A stretch of 64,000 nt of DNA from Primula veris (Eukaryota > Streptophyta > Magnoliopsida > Ericales > Primulaceae), in contig OY821749.1 of NCBI GenBank assembly GCA_963682055.1, forward strand, positions 24,869,631 to 24,933,630. Reading direction: 5' to 3'. Under the pieces are notes generated by a model. That model did not search any database. It worked only from the letters and a program-made list of their open reading frames with translations, and was not told the DNA's origin. A program made the position numbers and the translations under genes. Within the stretch, counting starts at the first letter, position 1. The number at the start of each line of letters is the position of its first letter. Positions 39,301-50,253 of the stretch are shown here, piece after piece.

Positions 39301-39457
39301 AATTGACTCTAAATTGGTCATGAAGGTGGTGAAGGAGCTTCTCTCCGACGCTCCCCCCGCCATTTGTGGACGGATTCAAGGCGTAAACTTGTGTGCCTTT
39401 ACATCCATCCATCATTTTCAAACTCCTTATTGATGTAAAAATATTATTGTGCTGCAT
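33394..39457 (-). CDS. ETO1: ETO1, BTB/TPR adaptor for type-2 ACC synthase degradation
   Basis: Substrate adaptor of a CUL3 ubiquitin ligase. It binds the tail of type-2 ACC synthases and so limits ethylene production. Four exons on the minus strand: 37437-39457, 36967-37261, 36549-36858 and 33394-33638, all with GT-AG introns. They total 2871 nt, giving 956 residues (Arabidopsis ETO1 951). The start region RSLKMMDGCKGTQVYALNPS matches ETO1 rather than the shorter-headed EOL proteins. The BTB domain is about residues 240-340 (DISFIFGDEEVRC, RTMRAAEVFSR). The rest is TPR repeats, with ERKEYKDAQKWFESAFEAG in the middle and NNLGSIFVDCDKLDRAADCY and TRAHQGLARVYHLKNQR in exon 3. The C-terminus is LLHLRAAFQDSMGDSTSML and then a final TPR. 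No defects are seen. Confidence 0.95.
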
Positions 39458-40250
39458 TTTAATCTCACCAACTTTGTCTATAATTCCAAAAGGTCAAATC
39501 TTTGATTCTATTTGTACAACATAGGCAGGATCTGAAATGGGGTTTGAGGAAAAACAAAAATGTGATCTAATTAATATAAAATAAATAATAAAAATCACCT
39601 CTTAATTTTGCCTGCAAACACCACAAGGATTGAGAAAAGGGAAATGGAAAAAGAGAAAAAGAGGTAATAATAATGGTGATTGCAGGCTGTAAAGCACAAA
39701 TGATGATTAGTTTAGTTTTATTTATTTCTTTTCCTTTTGGTTCCTTTATTTTTTTATTTGGAAAATAAAATAAAAAATTACAAATAAAAAAAGGAAAATA
39801 AAATGCTAAGCTTTCCAACCAGACGTTGACGAGAAGGGTGTGGCCGTTGGAAAAAAAACCCACTCTCTCTCCTCTCCTCTGTCTTCGCCTCTCTCTCTCT
39901 CTATATATATATATATTTATATACAGTATATTATATATGAAGGTATGTTACATTTATTCATAACTCGTTTACTTTAATTTTACTCTATGTGCTAATTGTC
40001 ACACGTGTAACGGTGTAAGAGAACCCGTAGTAATGGAGAGCCGCATACAGAGGCAGGAAAAATGATTACAAATATTTTTTGTGGAAAATGATTTTTATCA
40101 TCAAATTTGTATAAATTTCATTGTAACTCCTTAATTTTATCAAATTTTTAACTCAATAAGATGCCACAATCATTTTTGTTATGATTTTGAAAACTAATTT
40201 ACATTTACTACTCTGCATGATTAGTTTATATAATCCGTCAATTCAGCGAT
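39458..40250. other. ETO1 upstream region
   Basis: Upstream of the ETO1 start codon, on its 5' side. It holds CT-rich and TA microsatellites at 39865-39930, as is common in plant 5' leaders and promoters. No other gene is seen. Confidence 0.45.
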
Positions 40251-40259
40251 TAATGTTTT

Positions 40260-41325
40260 TAGATACTCTATCTGCTCTCATTTAATTGTTTATTACGAAA
40301 CTACGTGTGATTTTGACCGAATTATAATTTGTATCAAAATTATCGAAATGAATTTTTTTAAAATCTGATCAATTTTTGAAATTTTTTATTTCAACAATTT
40401 TGATTCAAGTTATTGACTGGTTAAAATTGCACATAGTTTTATAATGGACAATTAAATATGATCAGATCAAGTAACGTTTTTACGTGTCTAGAAAATACTC
40501 ATATTTGCATCTCTATTTAAATGTTCACATCATTTTATACCTTCCATTCACTATATAAAATAGAAAAACAAAATAGAGGGGAAAAGAATATATTTTTGTC
40601 CCTTTTTACTTTTGTATGCATATTTGGAGAACAGGTTTCTCTTATAGACTTTTTGTATGCATCCCGTGCTCGTTATTTTGCTAGTTAGAACTTTTTTTGT
40701 TTTGTATTTTATGTTTAATTTGTTTAGTATGTTGTTGTCTAACAGATGGAAGTATTTAGTATTGGTTTTATTTATGTATTTCTTGTTTTTCATAGCCTTT
40801 TGGAGTTTGTTCCATAAGCACCGATACTTGTATAAGCTTGTTATTTTCATTAATGATAAGTTGGTTACTTTGCTAATTAAAATAAAAACAAAAATTAGAG
40901 AACATATTTTGCAACAACAATAATATACATTATGTATGGATATGAATATGTCATAATCATATCTGTAGTTATGTAAACGAAACAGAAACGAAAATTCATA
41001 TATACTATAACGTAAACGAGATCGTAAATCATGACTAAAAGAATAATCATAGATGTACTTATGAAAGTAACGGAAACATGAACCAAGACATGTATTAATT
41101 TATAAATCAACTATTCCATTCGTTTCCAATTAATTGCATTTTACGAAATTACGTATAATTTTGACCAGCTTATAACATGTATCAAAAATGTCAAATGAAA
41201 ATTTTCAAAACAAAATCATACTCCGACAATTTATAATATTTGAACTATATGATTAATTTTTAAAAAATTTCATTTTGACAATTTTAATATAAGTTGTTAA
41301 CCAGTTAAAATTGCACGAGTAACTA
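40260..41325. repeat. Two diverged copies of a Stowaway-like repeat
   Basis: About 40260-40470 and 41105-41325 share the order TTTAATTG/AATTAATTG, TACGAAA(C/T)TACGT, ATTTTGACC, TTGTATCAAAA/ATGTATCAAAA and GTTAAAATTGCAC. The openings (TACTCTATCTGCTCTCATT and CTATTCCATTCGTTTCCAA) resemble the CTCCCTCCGT-type ends of Stowaway MITEs. Ends and TA duplications are too eroded to fix. ORFs between the two have no recognisable domain. Confidence 0.5.
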
Positions 41326-41699
41326 TAGTTACAGACGTACATGCTTGTGTGTCGGTATCTGTAAATATATAACCTCAAGAATCAAAGATACTGTACATGA
41401 CAGCCGACAGACTGTGGGATCCAAGCTCAATGATGATCCCATCCCTAATAATGTAAAATACTCTTTTATTTAACTGAATTATTGTAGTGTTGTACAAGTA
41501 CACATGAGCGTACATGGCAAATCAATCGTGTGTTTATGACTTCTACAAATGTTGCGACTAGCTAGGGAATTTTTGGGACACAACTCTTTGTATAACAAGG
41601 GGAAACAAATAAAATATTTCAGAAAAAAAATCATTTGTTTTTTAAAATTACACTACACATATAATTACAGATAAATGAAGTACTGTATTTGGGAAGTCC

Positions 41700-42187
41700 T
41701 ATAAAAGAGAGGTTAACCTCCCAAGAGGCCAAAACCAAAGCTAACTTGGTGCCTTTTGACGAGCCCTCGATCGCTATTGCTCTTGCTTCGTCCACATAGG
41801 GACATGACAACAGTAAATATGACGTTTATGGTCCTATTGATTCTGGGGGAGCTTTTTATCCCACCAATTGTTCTTGTTGTATCTGGTGCAGCTTGTCGTC
41901 AGCCATCTAGAAGCTTGTCGTTACGTGGAGCTTCCTCTGCAATACCCTCGATTGCGGCTCTTGTTGGGCGAGTTTCTACGAGAGGAGAAACACAGTCTTC
42001 CTCACCATCATCTAAAAAGTTTATGTCAAAACTAGCAAGGCTAGCTATATTTGATAATGAAAGTATGAAACCATCCAAACAACGAGAGAGCTTAGAACCG
42101 TATGGAATAAGTGAGTTGTGCGCGTCAGCCAACGTACCGCTTTATGTTTTAAAACACATTATTCACAAATTTACATTTACAATATGA
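41700..42187 (+). CDS. Hypothetical small protein with N-terminal hydrophobic segment
   Basis: I do not recognise this gene. A TATA-like CTATAAAAGAG at 41700 is followed by an open frame from 41756 (144 codons to the stop at 42185-42187). The second in-frame ATG (41804) begins MTTVNMTFMVLLILGELFIP, which continues through about ten more mostly hydrophobic residues and ends SGAACR, so it looks like a signal peptide or membrane anchor. The rest is Ser/Arg/Lys-rich (GRVSTRGETQSSSPSSKKF). A possible splice donor (ATAA/GTGAGT) near 42110 could make the true C-terminus different. It could be a small secreted-peptide gene or a chance ORF. No homologue comes to mind. Confidence 0.3.
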
Positions 42188-42720
42188 CGTTTCGTCCTTT
42201 GGTTAGTTTGTTTTAAAAATAACTCCATGTTTCTCACTATCAGGCTTGGTAAGCAAGGTAAGACGTATGATTTTGTTTTTTGCCTGGATAACGGCTAACA
42301 TTTTACAGCTCTCGAACACATTTTGCTCCGGTGGAGTTGCATCTTAAATCCAACCATTTTTTGGGCGTTTGAAATGACTATATTTTGATATTAACAGTCG
42401 TAGTTGTAAACTCGTCGGTGATCTCTACCAAGCGCTGAATGCTATATTCAAAAAAATTGCTCCACGTACTAACTATATATTGATTTGTCCTCAGTGACGC
42501 TTTGTCATCGCAAATTTGGTAAGGAACCCGCTTAGCTACGGTGCTAACAAAAAAATCAATTTTCTTTCAATGTAGATTTTCGGAATTTGCAACATGGTTG
42601 ATGTGTGGTGGAAAACTTTGTTATAAAGACGTGAAAAGAGTCGTAGTAAGTTTAAAACTCACTGTTAGCAACAAAGTTCACACATTAATGTATGTGGAAA
42701 CTAACAATGACAATAATGAT

Positions 42721-43240
42721 ATTTTTTTTTTTTTCGCAACCCAACTTTCTCATTGAATAAAGTGAGAGCAAACTCAGTTACACTCAAAAAAGCAGTTTTT
42801 AACCTTTTGCAAAAACAACCTACAAACATTTAGAAAAAAATTAACCAACACTAGTGCCTGTTTAGCCAATTATTTCTTTCGAAAGGTGACCAAGCCTATT
42901 TTATCACTAACCAATTCTTCGTAAAAATTGCTAGGAATTTCATTTACTTTCATAAAAGTAGAATTTAACTTTGCCAGTCTCCAATTTGTCAATCTATCTG
43001 CTAACATGTTTTGTTCTCTTCAAACATGTCTTATACTTCCATCCATACAGCACATCAATATCTCAATATCATCCAACAGGTTTATAAAGTGGATAGTGAC
43101 TTTTTTCATTCGATTTTGTCAGTTTTTAATAATTTTTTAGTCCAGTTCAACCTGCACATTATTTAGATTTAACGTGCAATACAATTGAATGCCACTCAAT
43201 GAGGCTTTAACTTCAATTTTCAAAGAAGAAGAACATTTAA
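42721..43240 (-). pseudogene. 5'-truncated LINE, RNase H-like 3' end
   Basis: Read on the minus strand, this is the end of a plant non-LTR retrotransposon. Broken frames give SSLKIEVKASLSGIQLYCTL and then IHFINLLDDIEILMCCMDGS. These are followed by IRHV, a stop, REQNMLADRLTNWRLAKLNS and FYEELVSDKIGLVTFRKK. The R-E-x-N-x-x-A-D-x-L core is that of the RVT_3 RNase H-like domain at the C-terminus of many plant LINE ORF2 proteins. After the stop there is a short 3' UTR and an A-run (T-run on the + strand at 42721-42734), as expected for a LINE tail. Several stops show it is dead. The upstream boundary is not defined; 43240 is approximate. Confidence 0.7.
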
Positions 43241-44704
43241 TAGAAGCACGACAATCTTCTCATTCCGGACAAGGGGTGTCATTGATATAGTCTGTAAAAC
43301 TATTTCTGTGGCACCATTTGATCTTACAGTCTGTGGGCCCCTCTGTTGATCCAATGGTTCCACAGAGGAGAGTTTTCCAGATTATACCACCCTTTCTTCT
43401 CATTCCTTACTAATCCCCTCCGCTACCATCATTTTCACTTGTCTTACAATAACCAGATTGGTTTTATGAAACTGTGTCAAATCTTGGTCATCATGAGAAA
43501 AATATACCCGTCTAAATTAAAGAAGAGTTGATTGATTTTAGGCACACTTAATAGACATGATTGATGTGGATAAATATTCAACACATGTCCTAATTTAAGT
43601 GTCAAGAACAAAGAATGTCAAACCCAAATACCCACGAATGTAAACAACTATGATTCAATAGCATGCTCTAATATAAAAAGTATAAAAAAAAATACGTTTA
43701 GTATACTGTATTGCTATTGGTTAACGATTTAGTTACTTGACTTATTCTTTTGACAATTAAGGTATCGAATTACGAAATTCAGTCTAATTAAGAGACTAAC
43801 AACATAAATCGATAAAATTACAGTCGTTATATCTCACACTTGGATATCTATTTTTCTACGGATGTTAACATAATTGCACTAATTATGCGATAAGCAAGAG
43901 GACGTGAGTGTCATTTTATCATTTTGTTTAACGATATGTCCTCAATTGTGACAAATTTCATAGATTAATACCTCAATTATTAAAATTGATAGTTCAGTAT
44001 CTAAATACCAAATCGTTAAACACTTATAATATAATACAATATTTTTTTCTAATCAATTACTACACCAAAATATTTGATACTAAAGGAAGAATTCAACCAT
44101 ATGGACCTGTCGCTGTGAGATAATATTTACCACTTGCAACAATATTGGGTTTTATTTTATTGACATGGATCTCTAAATGCTTCACAGTTCACATATGGAG
44201 GTTAACATTACCTCAATAACAAATAAATCTTTTTTTTAATCAATAACAAATACATCTTTTTTTTAATCAATAACAAATAAATCTTTTTTTTAATCAATAA
44301 CAAATAAATGTATATATATGTTATAATTATATATTTCTTCATGGAATTTGGAAACGAAGAACGATACATTAACAGAAAGGATAATATTGACGAAAACATT
44401 AACCGTGAGTAGATTTTCTTTTGAAAGTAATTGGAAACCGGAAATGTGTAACGTGAAATGTAATTCATTTCGGTTATATTAATTTTATATGCCTCGTGTC
44501 AATATAATAATAGACTTATTTGGTACACCCTATAATTATATTTTTACATGCTTTTACTTTGAACTAATGTTGTCTGGTACACCCTCGTGAGTTATATTAA
44601 TGTTGTTTGGTTTACAACATAAACTTGCTTGTAAAAAGTATAATATTATAGTTAATTTTCTACTTTATTCATAAAAGTATACAATCGTACTTTTACTTTT
44701 CAAC
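43241..44704. other. AT-rich spacer, no gene seen
   Basis: Nothing recognisable apart from a tandem repeat at 44214-44310: four units of 27 bp anchored on CAATAACAAATA(A/C)AT at 44214, 44241, 44268 and 44295. Part of the interval may belong to the LINE upstream of its conserved end. Confidence 0.5.
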
Positions 44705-44712
44705 CAAACAAC

Positions 44713-44978
44713 CCGGGGCGGATTTAGGAGGGGCGAGTGAGTTCCGTCGTCACCACAGATTTTTTTCAATTTTTTTTTATACATATAAATTTTAAAATTT
44801 AGAGAGTTAAATATAGTTATAGCCCCCAAATTTAGTTGTAAGCTCAGTAACGTAGTGGTATATGTGCACACTAACTAACTATAGATCATAGGTTCGAAAC
44901 TCTCATATGCTACAATTTTTTGCTTAATTATTCTTCACAACGACCGTTTCAAATTGTTGAGTTCTAGTTCTGCCACTG
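44713..44978. mobile_element. hAT-type MITE containing tRNA-like Pol III boxes
   Basis: A 266 bp element, starting CCGGGGCGGATTTAGG and ending GTTCTGCCACTG, between perfect 8 bp duplications CAAACAAC (44705-44712 and 44979-44986). Its ends resemble those of the element at 15681. Inside, AGCTCAGTAACGTAGTGG (44841-44858) looks like a tRNA A box and GGTTCGAAACT (44891-44901) like a B box, at tRNA/SINE-like spacing. Confidence 0.75.
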
Positions 44979-45294
44979 CAAACAACTCCACTACGTGAAA
45001 AGTATCAACTAAATTAAACGACTTCAACTATCAATCAATCAAATTATTAACTTTTTTATCCATAACGGCCAACTTAACAAAACCGAATAAGAAACAGGTA
45101 CACACTGTACACATAAATATTCTCACAAGTCTAGTGACTAGTGAGATCATAAGTTCATGGTAACTAATTATGGTAGTGGAATGTAAAAACCCATAATTAA
45201 CCTTTCCAAAATGAAAAGATGTTTAAAAAGCAGGACTAAATAAGCACACGTACGAGTCACACGTGCCTAGAATTCAAAAAAAGAGTCCACACAC

Positions 45295-45411
45295 TAGGGT
45301 TTTGGGTGACGGCGAAACCCGGTCAGCCCGGTCACCCTCTGCCCGTTAATTTCATAGCTCTCAAAAAACTCACAACACACCTCCCGCTTTCACCCATCCA
45401 TTCGAATTAGG

Positions 45412-45442
<31 letters not shown>

Positions 45443-45599
45443 CTATATATCTATATCTCTATAACTCTATTTCTATATCTATTCTATATCTCTTTTATAT
45501 ATATATATATACACACACACCCAGTTCAATCTTTCTCTTGCTCGGATTAGGGTTTTTGCAGCTGAGAGGCTTAATTACTAAACCACCCTTCCCAATAAG
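45295..45599 (+). promoter_or_regulatory. KPNB1 core promoter and non-coding first exon
   Basis: Telo-box-like motifs TAGGGTTTT (45295) and TTAGGGTTT (45547) and CT/TA microsatellites (45411-45520) are typical of leaders of housekeeping genes in plants. The first exon ends CCCAATAAG at 45599 before GTAACA. The transcription start cannot be fixed. Confidence 0.55.
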
Positions 45600-45634
45600 G
45601 TAACATACTTACGTGTTATCGCTCATATATATAT

Positions 45635-45666
<32 letters not shown>

Positions 45667-46330
45667 CATATGTGTGTATTTATGTATATATGCATCTATC
45701 GTTTTATTAATGATCGAGTACTAAAACTATGCTATAAACTCTTAAATCTTTGCTGGTTTAGATTGAGATAGTTTTCTAGGGTTTTTATTTGTTTTTTGTT
45801 ATGCAATGAAATCATTATATCAACAGATCTAATTCATTTTCCAGTTCTGTATATTTGGTGTTTTTTTTTGTGTGGATTAGTTAATTTACTTCCTAGTTAT
45901 GTTCTACTATTGAAATGATTTATTTTAGATAACAGTTTTGTAATTACAGTTAATACGGCAATTCGTTGCAGTTCTATAGTTTTGAACCTTTTTTGTTTGT
46001 GGATTAGATTTTGAATTTCCCAGTTATGTTTAATTGGAGTTTGAAATAATCATTTTTGAATTACAGTTTTGTTACTAGATTGAGGTATATATGTACATAC
46101 ATATGTTTATATGTATGTTTGTATGTATATATGCATCTATTGTTTCGTTAACGAGCGAGTGCTAAAACTATGCTATGGACTCTTAAATCTTCGCTGGTTT
46201 AGATTGAGGTAGTTTTCTAGGGTTTGTTAGTGTAGATAACGTTTTTATTTTTTTATTATTATTATTGGTTATGTGATTGAATCGTTATATTAACAGATCT
46301 AATTCATTTTCCAGTTTTGTATATTTGGTG

Positions 46331-46374
<44 letters not shown>

Positions 46375-47266
46375 CGGTTAATTAACTTCCTAGTTATGTT
46401 TTACTGAAATTTTTAATTTTGAATAATTGTTTTGTAGTTACAGTTTATACGCTAATTCGTTGCTGTTATATAGATTTGAACCTTTTTTGTTTGTGGATTA
46501 GATTTTGAATTTCCCAGTTATGTTTAATTGGAGTTTGAAATAATCATTTTTGAATTACAGTTTTGTTACTAGATTGAGGTATATATGTACATACATATGT
46601 TTATATGTATGTTTGTATGTATATATGCATCTATTGTTTCGTTAACGAGCGAGTGCTAAAACTATGCTGTGGACTCTTAAATCTTCGCTGGCTTAGATTG
46701 AGATAGTTTTCTAGGGTTTTTATTTGTTTTTTGTTATGCAATGAAATCATTATATCAACAGATCTAATTCATTTTCCAGTTCTGTATATTTGGTGTTTTT
46801 TTTTTGTGTGGATTAGTTAATTTACTTCCTAGTTATGTTCTACTATTGAAATGATTTATTTTAGATAACAGTTTTGTAATTACAGTTAATACGGCAATTC
46901 GTTGCAGTTCTATAGTTTTGAACCTTTTTTGTTTGTGGATTAGATTTTGAATTTCCCAGTTATGTTTAATTGGAGTTTGAAATAATCATTTTTGAATTAC
47001 AGTTTTGTTACTAGATTGAGGTATATATGTACATACATATGTTTATATGTATGTTTGTATGTATATATGCATCTATTGTTTCGTTAACGAGCGAGTGCTA
47101 AAACTATGCTATGGACTCTTAAATCTTCGCTGGTTTAGAATGAGGTAGTTTTCTAGGGTTTGTTAGTGTAGATAACGTTTTTATTTTATTATTATTATTA
47201 TTGGTTATGTGATTGAATCGTTATATTAACAGATCTAATTCATTTTCCAGTTTTGTATATTTGGTG

Positions 47267-47305
<39 letters not shown>

Positions 47306-47754
47306 GGTTAATTAACTTCCTAGTTATGTTTTACTGAAATTTTTAATTTTGAATAATTGTTTTGTAGTTACAGTTTATACGCTAATTCGTTGCTGTTATA
47401 TAGATTTGAACCTTTTTTGTTTGTGGATTAGATTTTGAATTTCCCAGTTATGTTTAATTGGAGTTTGAAATAATCATTTTTGAATTACAGTTTTGTTACT
47501 AGATTGAGGTATATATGTACATACATATGTTTATATGTATGTTTGTATGTATATATGCATCTATTGTTTCGTTAACGAGCGAGTGCTAAAACTATGCTAT
47601 GGACTCTTAAATCTTCGCTGGTTTAGATTGAGGTAGTTTTCTAGGGTTTGTTAGTGTAGATAACGTTTGTATTTTATTATTATTATTATTGGTTATGTGA
47701 TTGAATCGTTATATTAACAGATCTAATTCATTTTCCAGTTTTGTATATTTGGTG

Positions 47755-47804
<50 letters not shown>

Positions 47805-50245
47805 CGGTTAATTAACTTCCTAGTTATGTTTTACTGAAATTTTTAATTTTGAATAATTGTTTTGTAGTTACAGTTTATACGCTAATTCGTTGCTGTTATA
47901 TAGATTTGAACCTTTTTTGTTTGTGGATTGGATTTAAAATTTTCTAGTTATGTTTAATTGGAGTTTTAAATAATCATTTTTGAATTACAGTTTTTTTACT
48001 AAGCTTTCTCATTATTTCAATTTTGTACACCAAATTTTAAAAAAATCATTGGTACTACAGTTATGTTGTATTTCTCGACGATTTAGTACTCTGTTTGCCC
48101 AATCAAAGAGTAATCATTGGTTGGTATTCTAATTTTTTTTTGGGAAACCGCTATTTCTATGGTATTGTATCATATATATTCAGGTTTATTATAAACTGTC
48201 CATCCATTGTATGAAAGTGAAAGAAATTTTAAGGTGGTGTACCAACTAGAAATTTTCTTAAGTTGGCGTACAAATGTGTAATTAACCCAAATATGTGCTA
48301 CTTTTTTTGCAGGTCAGATTATTCTACGGTCGAGTTTTGTTTTCTTTTACATTTTAATATGTTCAATTGAAATTTTAGTTTTTGATTTGTGTATTTCTGA
48401 GTTGATTACTATATGTGTGATTTGCACTAAATGTTTGGGGTTATGCCTTTGTAGATGAAGCGCTTATGGTGGCTTTTGAATAGCAATATGCTATTTCTTT
48501 TTATATATTAAGCATTTTAGATTTAATTCCCTGTCCGCATTACAGAGCAAGTGTAAATGAGCGAAGAGTCGGTGATTTCTGCATGTAGTGTATATTTTTA
48601 ATATTTTATTGGTTCTATGTCTTTGGTTTGGTCTTATAATTGTTATGAATGGTTTTCGTTTGTATATATATTAAGTGGTTGTAGAGTGGCAGTGCTTATT
48701 TTCTTTAGTATTCAATTTAGTCTTCATTACTGTGTGTGCAACAAAGCAGGTCTAATTGGGTACTACGTCATTAGGAATCTGTTAGTTTTCTGGATTATAA
48801 GGTGTTTCTTAGCAATTTAGATTTGGTTATAGGGTTGTGGTCTTAGTCGTCTTCTTAGTTGTGTACTTCAACATCTAATTATTTTGACACTTCAACTAGT
48901 ATTTTCATTGTTGGTTGGTATTGGGTTTGTGGGTTGTCTCGGAGTGTTAAATCTTAAGGTTTGTACTTAGCTGTATTTATTGAAGATGGATATCATGTTT
49001 ATGTTTAGCCAGATTGTTAACTGTACATGGACTTGGAAGTTACAATAATTTCTTTATGTTGCCAGCCAGTTTCTTTTTATACGTTGCCCGAGTTGTTCTT
49101 TGGTGACTCTAGAATGAAAATATTGAACGCGGTGTGATGATTGCTGACCTGCTTTGAAGTAGTTAGTAGTGTGTGTGGTGAAATTTGAGAAACGTTTAAT
49201 TAAGTTCGTATGTCCTCTTTGACTTAGATGCACCGTAAGAGTAACTTATTTTATATTTTTATTCAACCTGATTTGATCTTTTGACAACACATGGGTTTTT
49301 TCTCTTGCTGAGAACTACTATAACTGTCTTATCCGGCCGTTTTTTTTTTCCAGTTTTTCTAGTGTTAAAGAGTTATGTTCTTCATTTCTTGTCGTACATG
49401 GAACATTTTGCCTCAGGAGTTGTGTTTATTAGTTCATTTTTATCTAAAAGAGTACGTAGAACTCTTTATCAGTATCCCTTACAGAAGTGCTTATTACTGA
49501 AAATGTTAAAAGTATTTCATAACCTGCTAAGAGATACATGGCGTTAAAGACAAAATAAAAGAACGTGTTACCAAAATGTGCCGCAGCCAAATTTCTTTGG
49601 AGTGACGTCTTTAGTCAAATGCAGTTTCTCCGAGAACTTTCTGGAGAACACCAAGCATATAAGTACGGAATGTAAAATTTGCTTGTGTTGAATTGGAGCT
49701 ATTTGTTTGTCTATTGCCACTTGATGGAAGTCATAAGAAAGGTCAAAGATGGTCTTGTCCTAAACACCACATAGAGGATTTCCTTCTTTCTCTTGTGCAA
49801 GGTTTTAACTAGGATGCTTATAGAAAACCTTAACATCAAAGAGAGAGCAAAAACTGCATTTTGTACTCTGTTTGGTTATAGGATACTTTTACAGCAAAAA
49901 GAAAGAAAAAACATGACCTCAAAAAGTAGTTAGGAACTGCATTTTGTTGTCTGTTTGGTTATGTAAGAAAGGAAAAGAAGGTGTTTGTTTCTCACTGGAA
50001 AACTTCATTTTTTTGTTACAACAAGCAAGAAGTCGTAATTTTGAGACGATTAAAGTAAGGCTTTGATGTAATTTATAGTCGGAGTTAGATTTTGTGTGCT
50101 CCTTGCTCATGGGTGCCTGTTTTTTTCTTTGCTAATTTTCTTGTAGGTGTTTCGAATTTACGGCTCTTCCCGTTTCATGCAATCTTGTATATTATTCTTT
50201 TCGAATTAATATTTGACTAAATCCTTCTCCCAAATTTTATCGCAG
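45600..50245 (+). other. 4.6 kb leader (5' UTR) intron of KPNB1
   Basis: Donor AAG/GTAACA at 45599/45600. Acceptor TTTTATCGCAG/GAACAGAA at 50244-50245, eight bases before the ATG. The first half is filled by the ~470 bp repeat array. From about 48000 to 50245 the sequence is T-rich and has no recognisable gene. The intron is inferred from splice signals, not from transcripts. Confidence 0.65.
45690..48003 (+). repeat. Five tandem copies of a ~470 bp unit
   Basis: The anchor AGATCTAATTCATTTTCCAG starts at 45825, 46295, 46760, 47231 and 47719, giving periods of 470, 465, 471 and 488. Copies 1 and 3 share one variant (TTATGCAATGAAATCATTAT). Copies 2, 4 and 5 share another (GTTAGTGTAGATAACGTTT, with a GT run of about 35, 29 and 41 bp). 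The order A-B-A-B-B implies duplication of an A-B dimer plus a further B. The first and last copies are the most diverged at the array edges. Confidence 0.93.
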
Positions 50246-50253
50246 GAACAGAA

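Noticed and set aside
40551..40923. Opposed Lys-rich and Phe-rich ORFs
   Set aside because: AT-rich chance frames between two Stowaway-like remnants; no domain and no promoter-like context.
44841..44901. Possible tRNA gene
   Set aside because: A- and B-box-like motifs are present but no cloverleaf stem or acceptor pairing could be drawn; treated as part of the MITE.
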